Origin: CAZCPB01 sp044223975
GTDB lineage: Bacteria > Planctomycetota > Phycisphaerae > Phycisphaerales > UBA1924
Assembly (NCBI GenBank): GCA_044223975.1
Contig: JBGALI010000016.1
Span: forward strand, 62,001 to 126,000
Direction of reading: 5' to 3'
Length of the DNA stretch: 64,000 nt
The position numbers and the translations under genes are program-made. The notes under the pieces are model-generated. The model had not been told where the DNA came from. It made no database searches and saw only the letters and a list, made by a program, of their open reading frames with translations. The number at the start of each line of letters is the position of its first letter. Position 1 is the stretch's first letter. Of the stretch, positions 8,649 to 15,478 are shown one piece after another.

Positions 8649-9095
8649 CTACTTCTTCTTCGACGACTTGCCGCCAGACTTGCTGTCCGGCTTGCCGCCC
8701 TTGGCTTCGCGGGCGGGCGTCGCGGCAGGAGCAGGCTTTGCGGCCGAGCCCGTGCCGCCGGAGTCCCTGGCCGCCGCGCTCTTGTCCGCTGCGCCTTTGG
8801 AATCGGCCTTGGGTTCGGCGGGCTTGGCGTCCGAGGTCTTTGTCTCAGCGGGCTTGGCATCGCCGCCCGACGGCGCAGGCTTGTCCGCGTCGGCCGCCTT
8901 GCGGTACGACTCGGAGCGGTAGTCGGTCTGGTAGAAGCCCGAGCCCTTGAAGAGCAGCGCGGCGCCCGTGCCGATCAGTCGCTCCAGCGTTTTCTTGCCG
9001 CACTTGGGGCAGGTGCGCTCGGGCTTGGCGGACATCGACTGGAAGAGCTCGAACTCGTGCCCGCAGCCCTTGCAGCGGTAGTCGTACGTCGGCAT
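8649..9095 (-). CDS. FmdB-type zinc-ribbon protein with long charged tail
   Basis: Residues 1-45 form the FmdB putative regulatory zinc ribbon: MPTYDYRCKGCGHEFELFQS, then CPKCGKKTLERLIG, with two CxxC knuckles. After the normal end of the domain (about residue 68) an extension of about 80 residues follows, rich in Lys, Ala, Pro, Ser and Asp with repeats such as DAKPAE and a terminal Ser/Lys cluster. It is almost certainly disordered. The family's role is poorly known. It lies between grpE and acpS, with a GAGGACG ribosome binding site. Confidence 0.85.
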   Translation of the reverse strand: MPTYDYRCKGCGHEFELFQSMSAKPERTCPKCGKKTLERLIGTGAALLFKGSGFYQTDYRSESYRKAADADKPAPSGGDAKPAETKTSDAKPAEPKADSKGAADKSAAARDSGGTGSAAKPAPAATPAREAKGGKPDSKSGGKSSKKK

Positions 9096-9154
9096 GGATC
9101 GTCCTCGAATCGCAAGAGTTCAGCGCGCCGACCTCGGACCGGCGACGAAACGCG

Positions 9155-9754
9155 TCACGGGGCGACCGCCACCTTCGCGGGCCGCACGACGCGCTCGGCG
9201 CCGCCGGTTGAGATCGTGAAACCGACCTGGTACGTCGCGACCACGTGGCCCGGGTCGATTCCCTTGGCGGCCTGCTGCATGATGGCCTGGTGCCGATCGG
9301 GGTTGAACTCCTCGCCGGGCGCGGGGTTGATCACGCCCACGCCGTGCGACTGGAGCACCTTCATCAACTCGTCGCGGATGACCTTCACGCCCGAGACGAT
9401 CTGCTCGGCGCTCGCCTTGGCCATGTCCTGCCCGAGCGCCAGGTCGAAGTGGTCGAGGACGCTCAGCACGCTCTGCACGACGCCGGTGCGGGCCTGGACG
9501 CGGGCCTCCTGCTCGTTGGCCAGGGCGCGGCGGTGAGAGTTCTGGTAGTCGGCGAGCGTCCGCAGGTACTTGGCCTGCATGTCCGCAAGGTCGCCCTCGG
9601 CGCGCGCCACGCGGGCCTCGAGATCGCCGGGGTCGACCCCCGTCGGGTGCACGCTGTCGGGCGCCGTCTCGGGGGCGCCGGCGCGCGACTCCGATTCGCC
9701 CGCATCGTCCACGTTCCACTCGCGCGGCTCGTCGTTTTTTCTTGGATTCGCCAT
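9155..9754 (-). CDS. grpE: Nucleotide exchange factor GrpE
   Basis: The 199-residue protein is the exchange factor of the DnaK chaperone. It has an acidic disordered N-terminus (about 1-45), then a long coiled-coil helix (LEARVARAEGDLADMQAKYL and YQNSHRRALANEQEA). The C-terminal beta domain contains GVGVINPAPGEEFNPDRHQA and IDPGHVVATYQVGFTI. Its start ATG at 9754 follows GAGGTG and lies 18 bases after dnaJ, so the two are probably one transcript. No dnaK gene is in the window. Confidence 0.95.
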   Translation of the reverse strand: MANPRKNDEPREWNVDDAGESESRAGAPETAPDSVHPTGVDPGDLEARVARAEGDLADMQAKYLRTLADYQNSHRRALANEQEARVQARTGVVQSVLSVLDHFDLALGQDMAKASAEQIVSGVKVIRDELMKVLQSHGVGVINPAPGEEFNPDRHQAIMQQAAKGIDPGHVVATYQVGFTISTGGAERVVRPAKVAVAP

Positions 9755-9772
9755 CGTTCACCTCGGGCCGCA

Positions 9773-10927
9773 TCAGCCCGCCAGCATGTCCTTGAACTTC
9801 TTCCAGAATCCGTGGCTCTCGGGGAGCACGTCCTGGTTTTCCGAGGCCGCAAAGTCGCGGAGGATCTTCTCCTGCTTTCCCGACAGCTTACGCGGGATCT
9901 CGATCTTCACCACGACGCCCAGGTCGCCGCGCTTGCCCGAACGGAGGTTCGGGAGCCCCTGCCCGGGGAGCCGAAGCACCGTGCCGTGCTGTGTACCCGG
10001 CTCGATCGTGGTCGGCTTGGCGCCCTCGAGCGTCGGCACCCGAATTTCCGCCCCCAGCGCGGCCTGCGTGAACGGGACGGGGAGCTCGAAAACCAGATGG
10101 TCGTTCTCACGCTTGAAGAGCTCGTGCTCCTCGACGCGCACGACGACGTGCAGGTCGCCGCGCATCCCCTCGCCGCCCGGCGACATTTCCGGCGGTGGAG
10201 GTTCGCCCTCGCCCTGAACGCGGATCGCCTGGCCGTCGCTGATGCCCGGCGGCACCTTGACGTTGAGCTTGCGCTTCTTGGGCTGGCGGCCCTTGCCGCG
10301 GCAGGCGTCGCAGAATTCCTTGATGATCGTGCCGCGCCCGTGGCACGCGGGGCAGGCGGTGACCATGCGGAACATGCCGCCCAGGCCCGACTGCTGCACC
10401 TTACCGTGCCCGCCGCAGGTCGGGCACTTGGCCGGCTTGCTCCCGGCCTTGGCGCCCGAGCCGGAGCATTTCTCGCAGACATCGAGGCGCGTGAACTCGA
10501 CGTCGCGGTCGGTTCCCTTGAGCACGTCGTCGAGCGTGATCTCGATCTCGGTCTCGAGGTCGAACCCGCGGGCCACGCGCCGCCCGCCGCGGCCGCCACC
10601 GAAGTTTCCGCCGCCCGTGTTGCCGAAGATGTCCTCGAACATCGAGAAGATGTCGGAGACGTCCATCCGCGAGAAATCGTGCGCCGCGGCACCGTGCCCG
10701 CGAAGCCCCTCGTGCCCGAACTGGTCGTAGCGCTGGCGCGTGGCGGGGTCGGAGAGGACCTCGTACGCCTCGGCGGCTTCCTTGAATTTGACCTCGGCCT
10801 CCGGATCGTTGGGGTTGCGGTCCGGGTGGTACTTCATCGCCAGGCGGCGGTAGGCGCGCTTGACCTCCTCGCCGTCGGCGGTCTTTTCGATGGAGAGGAT
10901 CTCGTAGTAGTCGCGGGTGGTGGGCAT
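9773..10927 (-). CDS. dnaJ: Chaperone protein DnaJ
   Basis: This is a full-length type I J-protein (384 residues), the DnaK co-chaperone. It has a J domain at 1-70 with HPD at 34-36, a Gly/Phe-rich linker (GNTGGGNFGGGRGG), and a zinc-binding cysteine domain with four CxxCxGxG repeats (CEKCSGSG, CPTCGGHG, CPACHGRG, CDACRGKG). The C-terminal substrate-binding domains include HLVFELPVPFTQAALGAE and LRLPGQGLPNLRSGKRGDL. It lies directly upstream of grpE and downstream of a divergent groEL; stem-loops separate it from the latter. Confidence 0.97.
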   Translation of the reverse strand: MPTTRDYYEILSIEKTADGEEVKRAYRRLAMKYHPDRNPNDPEAEVKFKEAAEAYEVLSDPATRQRYDQFGHEGLRGHGAAAHDFSRMDVSDIFSMFEDIFGNTGGGNFGGGRGGRRVARGFDLETEIEITLDDVLKGTDRDVEFTRLDVCEKCSGSGAKAGSKPAKCPTCGGHGKVQQSGLGGMFRMVTACPACHGRGTIIKEFCDACRGKGRQPKKRKLNVKVPPGISDGQAIRVQGEGEPPPPEMSPGGEGMRGDLHVVVRVEEHELFKRENDHLVFELPVPFTQAALGAEIRVPTLEGAKPTTIEPGTQHGTVLRLPGQGLPNLRSGKRGDLGVVVKIEIPRKLSGKQEKILRDFAASENQDVLPESHGFWKKFKDMLAG

Positions 10928-10968
10928 CGAGTTCTCGCGCCGCTCTTGGGACTCACGCCATCAGGAAT

Positions 10969-10998
10969 CGAGCCCGCGGTTTCTCAACCGCGGGCTCG
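10969..10998. terminator. Strong inverted repeat between groEL1 and dnaJ
   Basis: A perfect 13-bp stem (CGAGCCCGCGGTT at 10969-10981 with 10986-10998) has a 4-base loop. There is no clear U-run on the minus strand, so it could be a partial terminator, a processing site or an mRNA 3'-end stabiliser. Confidence 0.55.
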
Positions 10999-11040
10999 GG
11001 AATATGCGCTGCTGCAACCCGTCGCTTACGCTCCGGGTTC

Positions 11041-11061
11041 GCGGGGCCTGATCGGCCCCGC
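11041..11061. terminator. Inverted repeat just after groEL1
   Basis: GCGGGGCC (11041-11048) pairs with GGCCCCGC (11054-11061) around a 5-base loop. It lies 10 bases past the groEL1 stop on the minus strand. No U-tract follows. Confidence 0.45.
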
Positions 11062-11070
11062 CCGGGGTGT

Positions 11071-12699
11071 TCAGGACACCGCGCCGACGGCGGCCTTGGT
11101 GTCTTCCTTCAGGTCGGTCACGAGCACATCGGTGGTGAGCATGAGGCCCGCCACGCTCGCGGCGTTGATGAGCGCGGTCTTGGCGACCAGGGCCGGGTCG
11201 ATGATGCCGGCCTTGATCAGGTCGGTGTAGTCGCCCGTCGCGGCGTTGAAGCCGAAGCCGACGCCGCCCTTGCCGCCTTCCTTCACCTTCTCAACCACCA
11301 GGTCGCCGTCGAAGCCGGCGTTCTCGGCGATCTGGAAGGCGCACGACTCGACCGCCTTGGCGACGATGTCGAAACCGATCTTCTCGTCGTCGGTCTGCTT
11401 GCCCTTCTTGGCCGCGGCAAGGATCGCGTCCTGCGTGCGGAGCAGCGCGACGCCGCCGCCGGGGACGTAACCCTCCTTGGCCGCGGCGCGGGTGGCGTGC
11501 AAAGCATCGTCCACGAGGTCTTTGGTCGACTTCATGGCGATCTCGGTGGCGCCGCCGACAGAGATCATGGCCACGCCGCTGGTGAGCTTGGCGAGACGCT
11601 CCTGGAGCTTCTCGCGGTCGTAGTCGCTGGTGGACTTGTCGTGCTGGCTCTTGATCTGGGCGGCGCGCCCGTTGATGTCGGACTTCTTGCCGGCGCCCTC
11701 GATGATGGTGGTGTCATCCTTGGTGATGACGACCTTCTTGGCGCGTCCGAGTTCGGCGAGTTCGACGCTCTCGAGGCTGCGGCCCAGGTCCTCGGCAATG
11801 AACGTTCCGCCGGTGAGGACCGCGATGTCGCCGAGCATCGCCTTGCGGCGGTCGCCGAAGCCGGGGGCCTTGACGGCGCAGATGCGGAGCGAGCCGCGGA
11901 GGCGGTTGACGACCAGGGTCGCCAGGGCCTCGTTCTCCAGCTCCTCGGCGATGATGAGCAGGGGCTTGCCGGTCGTGATCGTCTTGTTGAGCAGCGGGAG
12001 GAGGTCGGGGAGGTTGGAGATCTTCTTCTCGTAGATGAGTATGTAGCAATCCTCGAGCACGCACTCGGCGGTCTTGGGGTCGGTCATGAAGTACGGGCTG
12101 AGGTAGCCCTTGTCGAACTGCATGCCCTCAACGTAATCAAGGGTAGTTTCGGCGGTCTTGCCGTCCTCGATCTCGACGACGCCGTCGGCGCCGACGCGGG
12201 CGATGGCCTCGGCGATCAACTCGCCGATCGTCTCGTCGTGGTTGGCGGAGACGGTGGCGATCTTCTTGTAGTCGTCCTTGCCTTTGCACTTGACGGCCAT
12301 GGCGTCGATCGCGGCGCTGGCGGCCTCGGCGGCCTTGTTGATGCCGCGCTGCAGGTGCACGGGGTTGGCGCCGGCGGTGACGTGCCGGAGGCCCTCGGTG
12401 AAGATCGCCTGGGCCAGGACGGTGGCGGCTGTGGTGCCGTCGCCGGCCTTGTCGGCGGTCCTCTTGGCGACCTCGTTAACCATCTTGGCGCCCATGGACT
12501 GGAAAGGCTCGGGGAGAGTGATCTCTTTCGAGACGCTCACGCCGTCCTTGGTGACGTGCGGGCCGCCGTAGGACTTCTCGATGACCACGTGGCGCCCGCT
12601 GGGGCCCATGGTGCACTTGACCGCGTCGGCGAGGCGGTCGACGCCCTTCTTCATCTCGAGAAGTGCCGCGTCCTGGAACATGATCTGCTTGGTCGCCAT
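11071..12699 (-). CDS. groEL1: Divergent 60-kDa chaperonin (GroEL1)
   Basis: The 542-residue chaperonin has the full equatorial, intermediate and apical domain plan, but differs from canonical GroEL at conserved sites. The nucleotide loop reads GDGTTAATV rather than GDGTTTATV. The phosphate loop reads CTMGPSGRHVVIE rather than TLGPKGRNVVL-like. The C-terminus ends TDLKEDTKAAVGAVS with no Gly-Gly-Met tail. The catalytic aspartate in DALHATRAA is present. It is probably a specialised paralogue; the canonical one is groEL2. It is separated from groES by a sulfotransferase gene and followed by dnaJ. Confidence 0.93.
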   Translation of the reverse strand: MATKQIMFQDAALLEMKKGVDRLADAVKCTMGPSGRHVVIEKSYGGPHVTKDGVSVSKEITLPEPFQSMGAKMVNEVAKRTADKAGDGTTAATVLAQAIFTEGLRHVTAGANPVHLQRGINKAAEAASAAIDAMAVKCKGKDDYKKIATVSANHDETIGELIAEAIARVGADGVVEIEDGKTAETTLDYVEGMQFDKGYLSPYFMTDPKTAECVLEDCYILIYEKKISNLPDLLPLLNKTITTGKPLLIIAEELENEALATLVVNRLRGSLRICAVKAPGFGDRRKAMLGDIAVLTGGTFIAEDLGRSLESVELAELGRAKKVVITKDDTTIIEGAGKKSDINGRAAQIKSQHDKSTSDYDREKLQERLAKLTSGVAMISVGGATEIAMKSTKDLVDDALHATRAAAKEGYVPGGGVALLRTQDAILAAAKKGKQTDDEKIGFDIVAKAVESCAFQIAENAGFDGDLVVEKVKEGGKGGVGFGFNAATGDYTDLIKAGIIDPALVAKTALINAASVAGLMLTTDVLVTDLKEDTKAAVGAVS

Positions 12700-12756
12700 G
12701 AGTGTGTCTCGCTTTCGTTGGCCCCGAAAACGGGGGCCGCTTGCTTCCCTTGAATC

Positions 12757-12784
12757 ACGCGCCGGGCTTCTCGGCCGGGCGCGT
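12757..12784. other. Stem-loop between sulfotransferase and groEL1
   Basis: An 11-bp stem with one mismatch (ACGCGCCGGGC at 12757-12767 with 12774-12784) encloses a 6-base loop. It overlaps the last base of the sulfotransferase stop codon. No U-tract is present. Confidence 0.4.
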
Positions 12785-13668
12785 CACCAGTTGCTGTCCC
12801 TCTCGTACCCGAATTCCACGAGCGCTTCGCCCGCGGATTCCTTGAACCATCGCTTCGTGTCGTCCGTGAAGTACGTCTTCCACTCGCCCATCCTGGCCGC
12901 ACGCATGTTGCTGGTCGGATCTTCATCGAGCCGCCCCGGGGCGGTGTTCGACGCGAGCGCGACCGGCTCGGCCTCCTCGGGATCGACGCCCAGGAAGCGG
13001 TAGAGCTTGCGCCGCTCGACCTCCACGTCGGCGTGCAGGCTCTCGTAGGAGATATCGTGCACGGGCGCGGGCGCGATCTCGCCCCTGGTCATGCGGTCCT
13101 TGGTGTCGCGGTCCCACACCATGTAGCACGACCAGTTCCGGGCCATGTGCCGCACCCACGGCTCGCAGGCGAGCAGCTCCTCGGGGTGGGCCTTGAAATG
13201 GAACGGGTCGTTCGCGAACGCCGCTCTCTGGGCGGACATCTGCGTCGCGTACGGCTCGCCGACGGGGAACCCGGTCGCCATCTGGTGGTAGGTCCAGCTC
13301 ACCAGCACATCACGCCCGTCGCGCGTAACGTGCACCAGGCGCGCCCCGGGGACGTAGGGCCAGAGCAGGCGCGGCGTGTGGTCCCCCACGCACTCGGCGC
13401 CCGGGCGATCCTCCAGGAGCGTCAGCGTGCACGCGCGGATCGTGTCGGCCACGCCGCGCTCGAGCGCCTCGAAATAGGTGGGGCGTTTGGCCAGAGACCA
13501 GAATTGTTCGCGTGCCGAATCCATGATCTCCCTGAAACGCGCGAAGGGGCTCTCCCCGTCGCAGTAGACCTTGGGGTGCAGGTTGAGGAGATTGCGCACC
13601 CAGTTCGTCCCCGTGCGCGGATGCCCGCACACGAAGAAAAGCGTGCGGTCACGCGTTTGTTCGGTCAT
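12784..13668 (-). CDS. Sulfotransferase family protein
   Basis: The 294-residue protein has the two PAPS-binding signatures of sulfotransferases. The 5'-phosphosulfate loop is FFVCGHPRTGTNWVRNLL near residue 11, and the 3'-phosphate motif is LVHVTRDGRDVLVSWTYHQ near 110. The C-terminus (MGEWKTYFTDDTKRWFKESA) matches the family's end region. It should transfer sulfate from PAPS to a hydroxyl or amine of a carbohydrate, lipid or peptide. The acceptor is unknown. It sits between groES and groEL1, unusual company for such an enzyme. The ATG at 13668 follows GGTGAGGA. Confidence 0.87.
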   Translation of the reverse strand: MTEQTRDRTLFFVCGHPRTGTNWVRNLLNLHPKVYCDGESPFARFREIMDSAREQFWSLAKRPTYFEALERGVADTIRACTLTLLEDRPGAECVGDHTPRLLWPYVPGARLVHVTRDGRDVLVSWTYHQMATGFPVGEPYATQMSAQRAAFANDPFHFKAHPEELLACEPWVRHMARNWSCYMVWDRDTKDRMTRGEIAPAPVHDISYESLHADVEVERRKLYRFLGVDPEEAEPVALASNTAPGRLDEDPTSNMRAARMGEWKTYFTDDTKRWFKESAGEALVEFGYERDSNW

Positions 13669-13703
13669 TCCTCACCTGCCCTCAACCCGCCGGGAACGCT
13701 CGG

Positions 13704-13725
13704 CCCGGGGCGTCGTGGCCCCGGG
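13704..13725. other. Stem-loop between groES and sulfotransferase
   Basis: A perfect 8-bp GC stem (CCCGGGGC at 13704-13711 with GCCCCGGG at 13718-13725) has loop GTCGTG. It lies in the 75-base gap after groES. No U-tract follows. Confidence 0.45.
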
Positions 13726-13743
13726 TTCGACGCTCCCGCCGGT

Positions 13744-14034
13744 TCAGCCGTCGATCACCCCGAGCAGCTCGCTCTCGCGGAGGATCAGGTGCTTGTCGCC
13801 CTTGATCTCAACCTCGGTGCCCGCGTACTTGCCAAAGACGACGGTGTCGCCCTTGCGGACGGTCATCTCGGCCCGCTTGCCGTTCTCAAGACGCTTGCCG
13901 GGGCCCGTGGCGACGATCTCGCCCTTCATGGGCTTTTCCTTCGACGTCTCGGGCAGGTAGATGCCCGACGCCGTCTTGGTCTCGGCTTCGAGCGGCTTGA
14001 CCAGAACACGATCTTCGAGCGGCTTCACGGCCAT
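13744..14034 (-). CDS. groES: 10-kDa co-chaperonin GroES
   Basis: The 96-residue co-chaperonin begins MAVKPLEDRVLVKPLEAETK. It contains the mobile-loop segment TASGIYLPETSKEKPMKGEI and ends with KYAGTEVEIKGDKHLILRES. The length and all blocks are typical; it caps GroEL rings. The start ATG at 14034 follows a near-perfect AAAGGAG ribosome binding site, which is itself abutted by seven copies of a heptamer. It is followed by the sulfotransferase and then groEL1 instead of the usual direct groEL neighbour. Confidence 0.97.
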   Translation of the reverse strand: MAVKPLEDRVLVKPLEAETKTASGIYLPETSKEKPMKGEIVATGPGKRLENGKRAEMTVRKGDTVVFGKYAGTEVEIKGDKHLILRESELLGVIDG

Positions 14035-14047
14035 GAGAAACTCCTTT

Positions 14048-14096
14048 GAGTGCTGAGTGCTGAGTGCTGAGTGCTGAGTGCTGAGTGCTGAGTGCT
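14048..14096. repeat. Seven tandem copies of a 7-bp repeat upstream of groES
   Basis: GAGTGCT is repeated seven times without a mismatch. On the groES coding strand it reads AGCACTC seven times, ending exactly at the AAAGGAG ribosome binding site. AGCACTC equals the core of a CIRCE half-site, but the copies are direct, not inverted. Confidence 0.97.
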
Positions 14097-14113
14097 GACA
14101 GAAATCGTTCTTC

Positions 14114-14425
14114 CTACTTCTCTTGTTCCTTGGACAGCAGCGTGCCGTCCTCGGCGATCGCGATGTCCCAGAGCTTGCCACCGACCTCGGCGTCGAAGCT
14201 GTAGACCGTCTTGCCCTTCTTGATTTCCTTCTCCGCCTCGGTGACCTTGCCGCCCGCGGTCTCGCGGTCGAGCGTGGCCTTGACGGGCGCGGGGAGGTCG
14301 GCCACGGCGACCGCCGTCTCCTTGTCGCCGCCGGCGGTGCAGCACGTGGATGCGCAACCGCCCGACGCCGCGGCGAACGCGATGCTCAGAAGTCCGGGGA
14401 TGGCGACGCGGAGTGAGAGCTTCAT
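14114..14425 (-). CDS. Small lipoprotein with PepSY-like domain
   Basis: The 103-residue product has a lipoprotein-type signal peptide (MKLSLRVAIPGLLSIAFAAA then SGGC). The mature part of about 80 residues looks like a single PepSY-like unit: DLPAPVKATLDRETAGGKVT, EAEKEIKKGKTVYSFDAEV, then KLWDIAIAEDGTLL. Such domains are thought to be periplasmic inhibitors or binders of peptidases, or sensors. Its exact role is unknown. It is in the same orientation as dedA (upstream) and groES (downstream), and is separated from groES by the heptamer array. Confidence 0.72.
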   Translation of the reverse strand: MKLSLRVAIPGLLSIAFAAASGGCASTCCTAGGDKETAVAVADLPAPVKATLDRETAGGKVTEAEKEIKKGKTVYSFDAEVGGKLWDIAIAEDGTLLSKEQEK

Positions 14426-14449
14426 CGAACTTCTCCGGTGAACCGCCGT

Positions 14450-15169
14450 TCAGGCGGCGTCACGCTTCTCTGCTGGCGGGATCGAGGCGACCACGGACGG
14501 GGATTTCCCGGACATGCCGCGGATGAACTCGACCGCGACCGGGATGAGCGACACGACGATGATGGCCAGGACGACCATCTCGAAGTTCTTCTTAACGAAC
14601 TCGAGGTTGCCGAAGAAATAGCCGGCGCCGACGCACAGCGAGACCCAGGCGATCACGCCGGTCACGTTGTAGAAAACAAACTTGCGGTAATCCATCGACC
14701 CCGCGCCCGCCACGAACGGCGCGAACGTGCGGATGATGGGGACAAAGTGCCCGAGGAAGATCGCCTTGCCGCCGTGCTTCTCGTAGAAGGCGTGGGCCCG
14801 GTCCAGGTGCTTGCGGCTGAGGAGCTTGGACCAGAACCCGGTCGTGCCCTCCTTGCGGAAGACCCGGGGACCGATCGCGCGCCCGATGAAGTAGTTGACG
14901 TTGTCCCCGAGCCCCGCGGCAACGATGAGCAGGATCGATACGGTCCAGACGTTCATCGACTCCCGCATCGACTCGCGGGCCGAGAGCGCACCGACCGTGA
15001 ACAGGAGCGAGTCGCCCGGGAGGAACGGCATGACGACCAGCCCGGTCTCGACGAAGACAATGCCAAAGAGCAGGGCGTAGACCCACGGCCCGTGGGCCTG
15101 GATGAAGCCGTCGAGGAACCCCGGGAGGTCCTTGAACAGAGCGACGAATTGGTTGAAAAGATCCTGCAA
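14450..15169 (-). CDS. DedA family membrane protein
   Basis: The 239-residue inner-membrane protein of the DedA/SNARE-associated family has four to five hydrophobic helices. The family motifs are visible: ETGLVVMPFLPGDSLLF near residue 41, GLGDNVNYFIGRAIG near 85, and FLGHFVPIIRTFAPFVAGAG near 137, which includes the conserved arginine. DedA proteins are linked to lipid flipping, membrane potential and envelope integrity. The reading frame has a TGA four codons before the TTG at 15169, and the next ATG would remove the first helix, so TTG is the likely start. Confidence 0.9.
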   Translation of the reverse strand: MQDLFNQFVALFKDLPGFLDGFIQAHGPWVYALLFGIVFVETGLVVMPFLPGDSLLFTVGALSARESMRESMNVWTVSILLIVAAGLGDNVNYFIGRAIGPRVFRKEGTTGFWSKLLSRKHLDRAHAFYEKHGGKAIFLGHFVPIIRTFAPFVAGAGSMDYRKFVFYNVTGVIAWVSLCVGAGYFFGNLEFVKKNFEMVVLAIIVVSLIPVAVEFIRGMSGKSPSVVASIPPAEKRDAA

Positions 15170-15203
15170 CGAAGGGTTCCGTCAAGAGCCTCGGGACAGG
15201 GTT

Positions 15204-15401
15204 TCAGACCTTTGGACGCCGACCGATCGGAGCTTTGCCCGTGCCGCCCGGTGACTGGCCGCCACGCACCGGGTTGGGGCCCTGGTGCGCCGGGTTCTTG
15301 TGATCGTCCCCCGCGTTGGGCTGAGACTTCACTTTCGGGATCGACACGGGAGCCTGGCCGCCAGCGCCGCTCTTTCCAATCAGATCGCTTGCTTTAGACA
15401 T
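15204..15401 (-). CDS. Small basic, probably disordered protein, 65 aa
   Basis: The ATG at 15401 has GGAG about 9 bases upstream. The product begins MSKASDLIGKSGAGGQAP and is rich in Gly, Pro, Lys and Asn, ending in IGRRPKV. It has no signal peptide, membrane segment or recognised domain. It lies between groEL2 and dedA in the same orientation, 77 bases after groEL2, so it may be in that transcript. It could be a real small protein or a fortuitous frame; the ribosome binding site and position favour a gene. Confidence 0.5.
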   Translation of the reverse strand: MSKASDLIGKSGAGGQAPVSIPKVKSQPNAGDDHKNPAHQGPNPVRGGQSPGGTGKAPIGRRPKV

Positions 15402-15478
15402 GGACGAGTTCTCCAGTGATGGAAGATTCCTTCCCCGACCGAACCGGCATCGAAACCACAAACCGTGATTCGGGCGAC

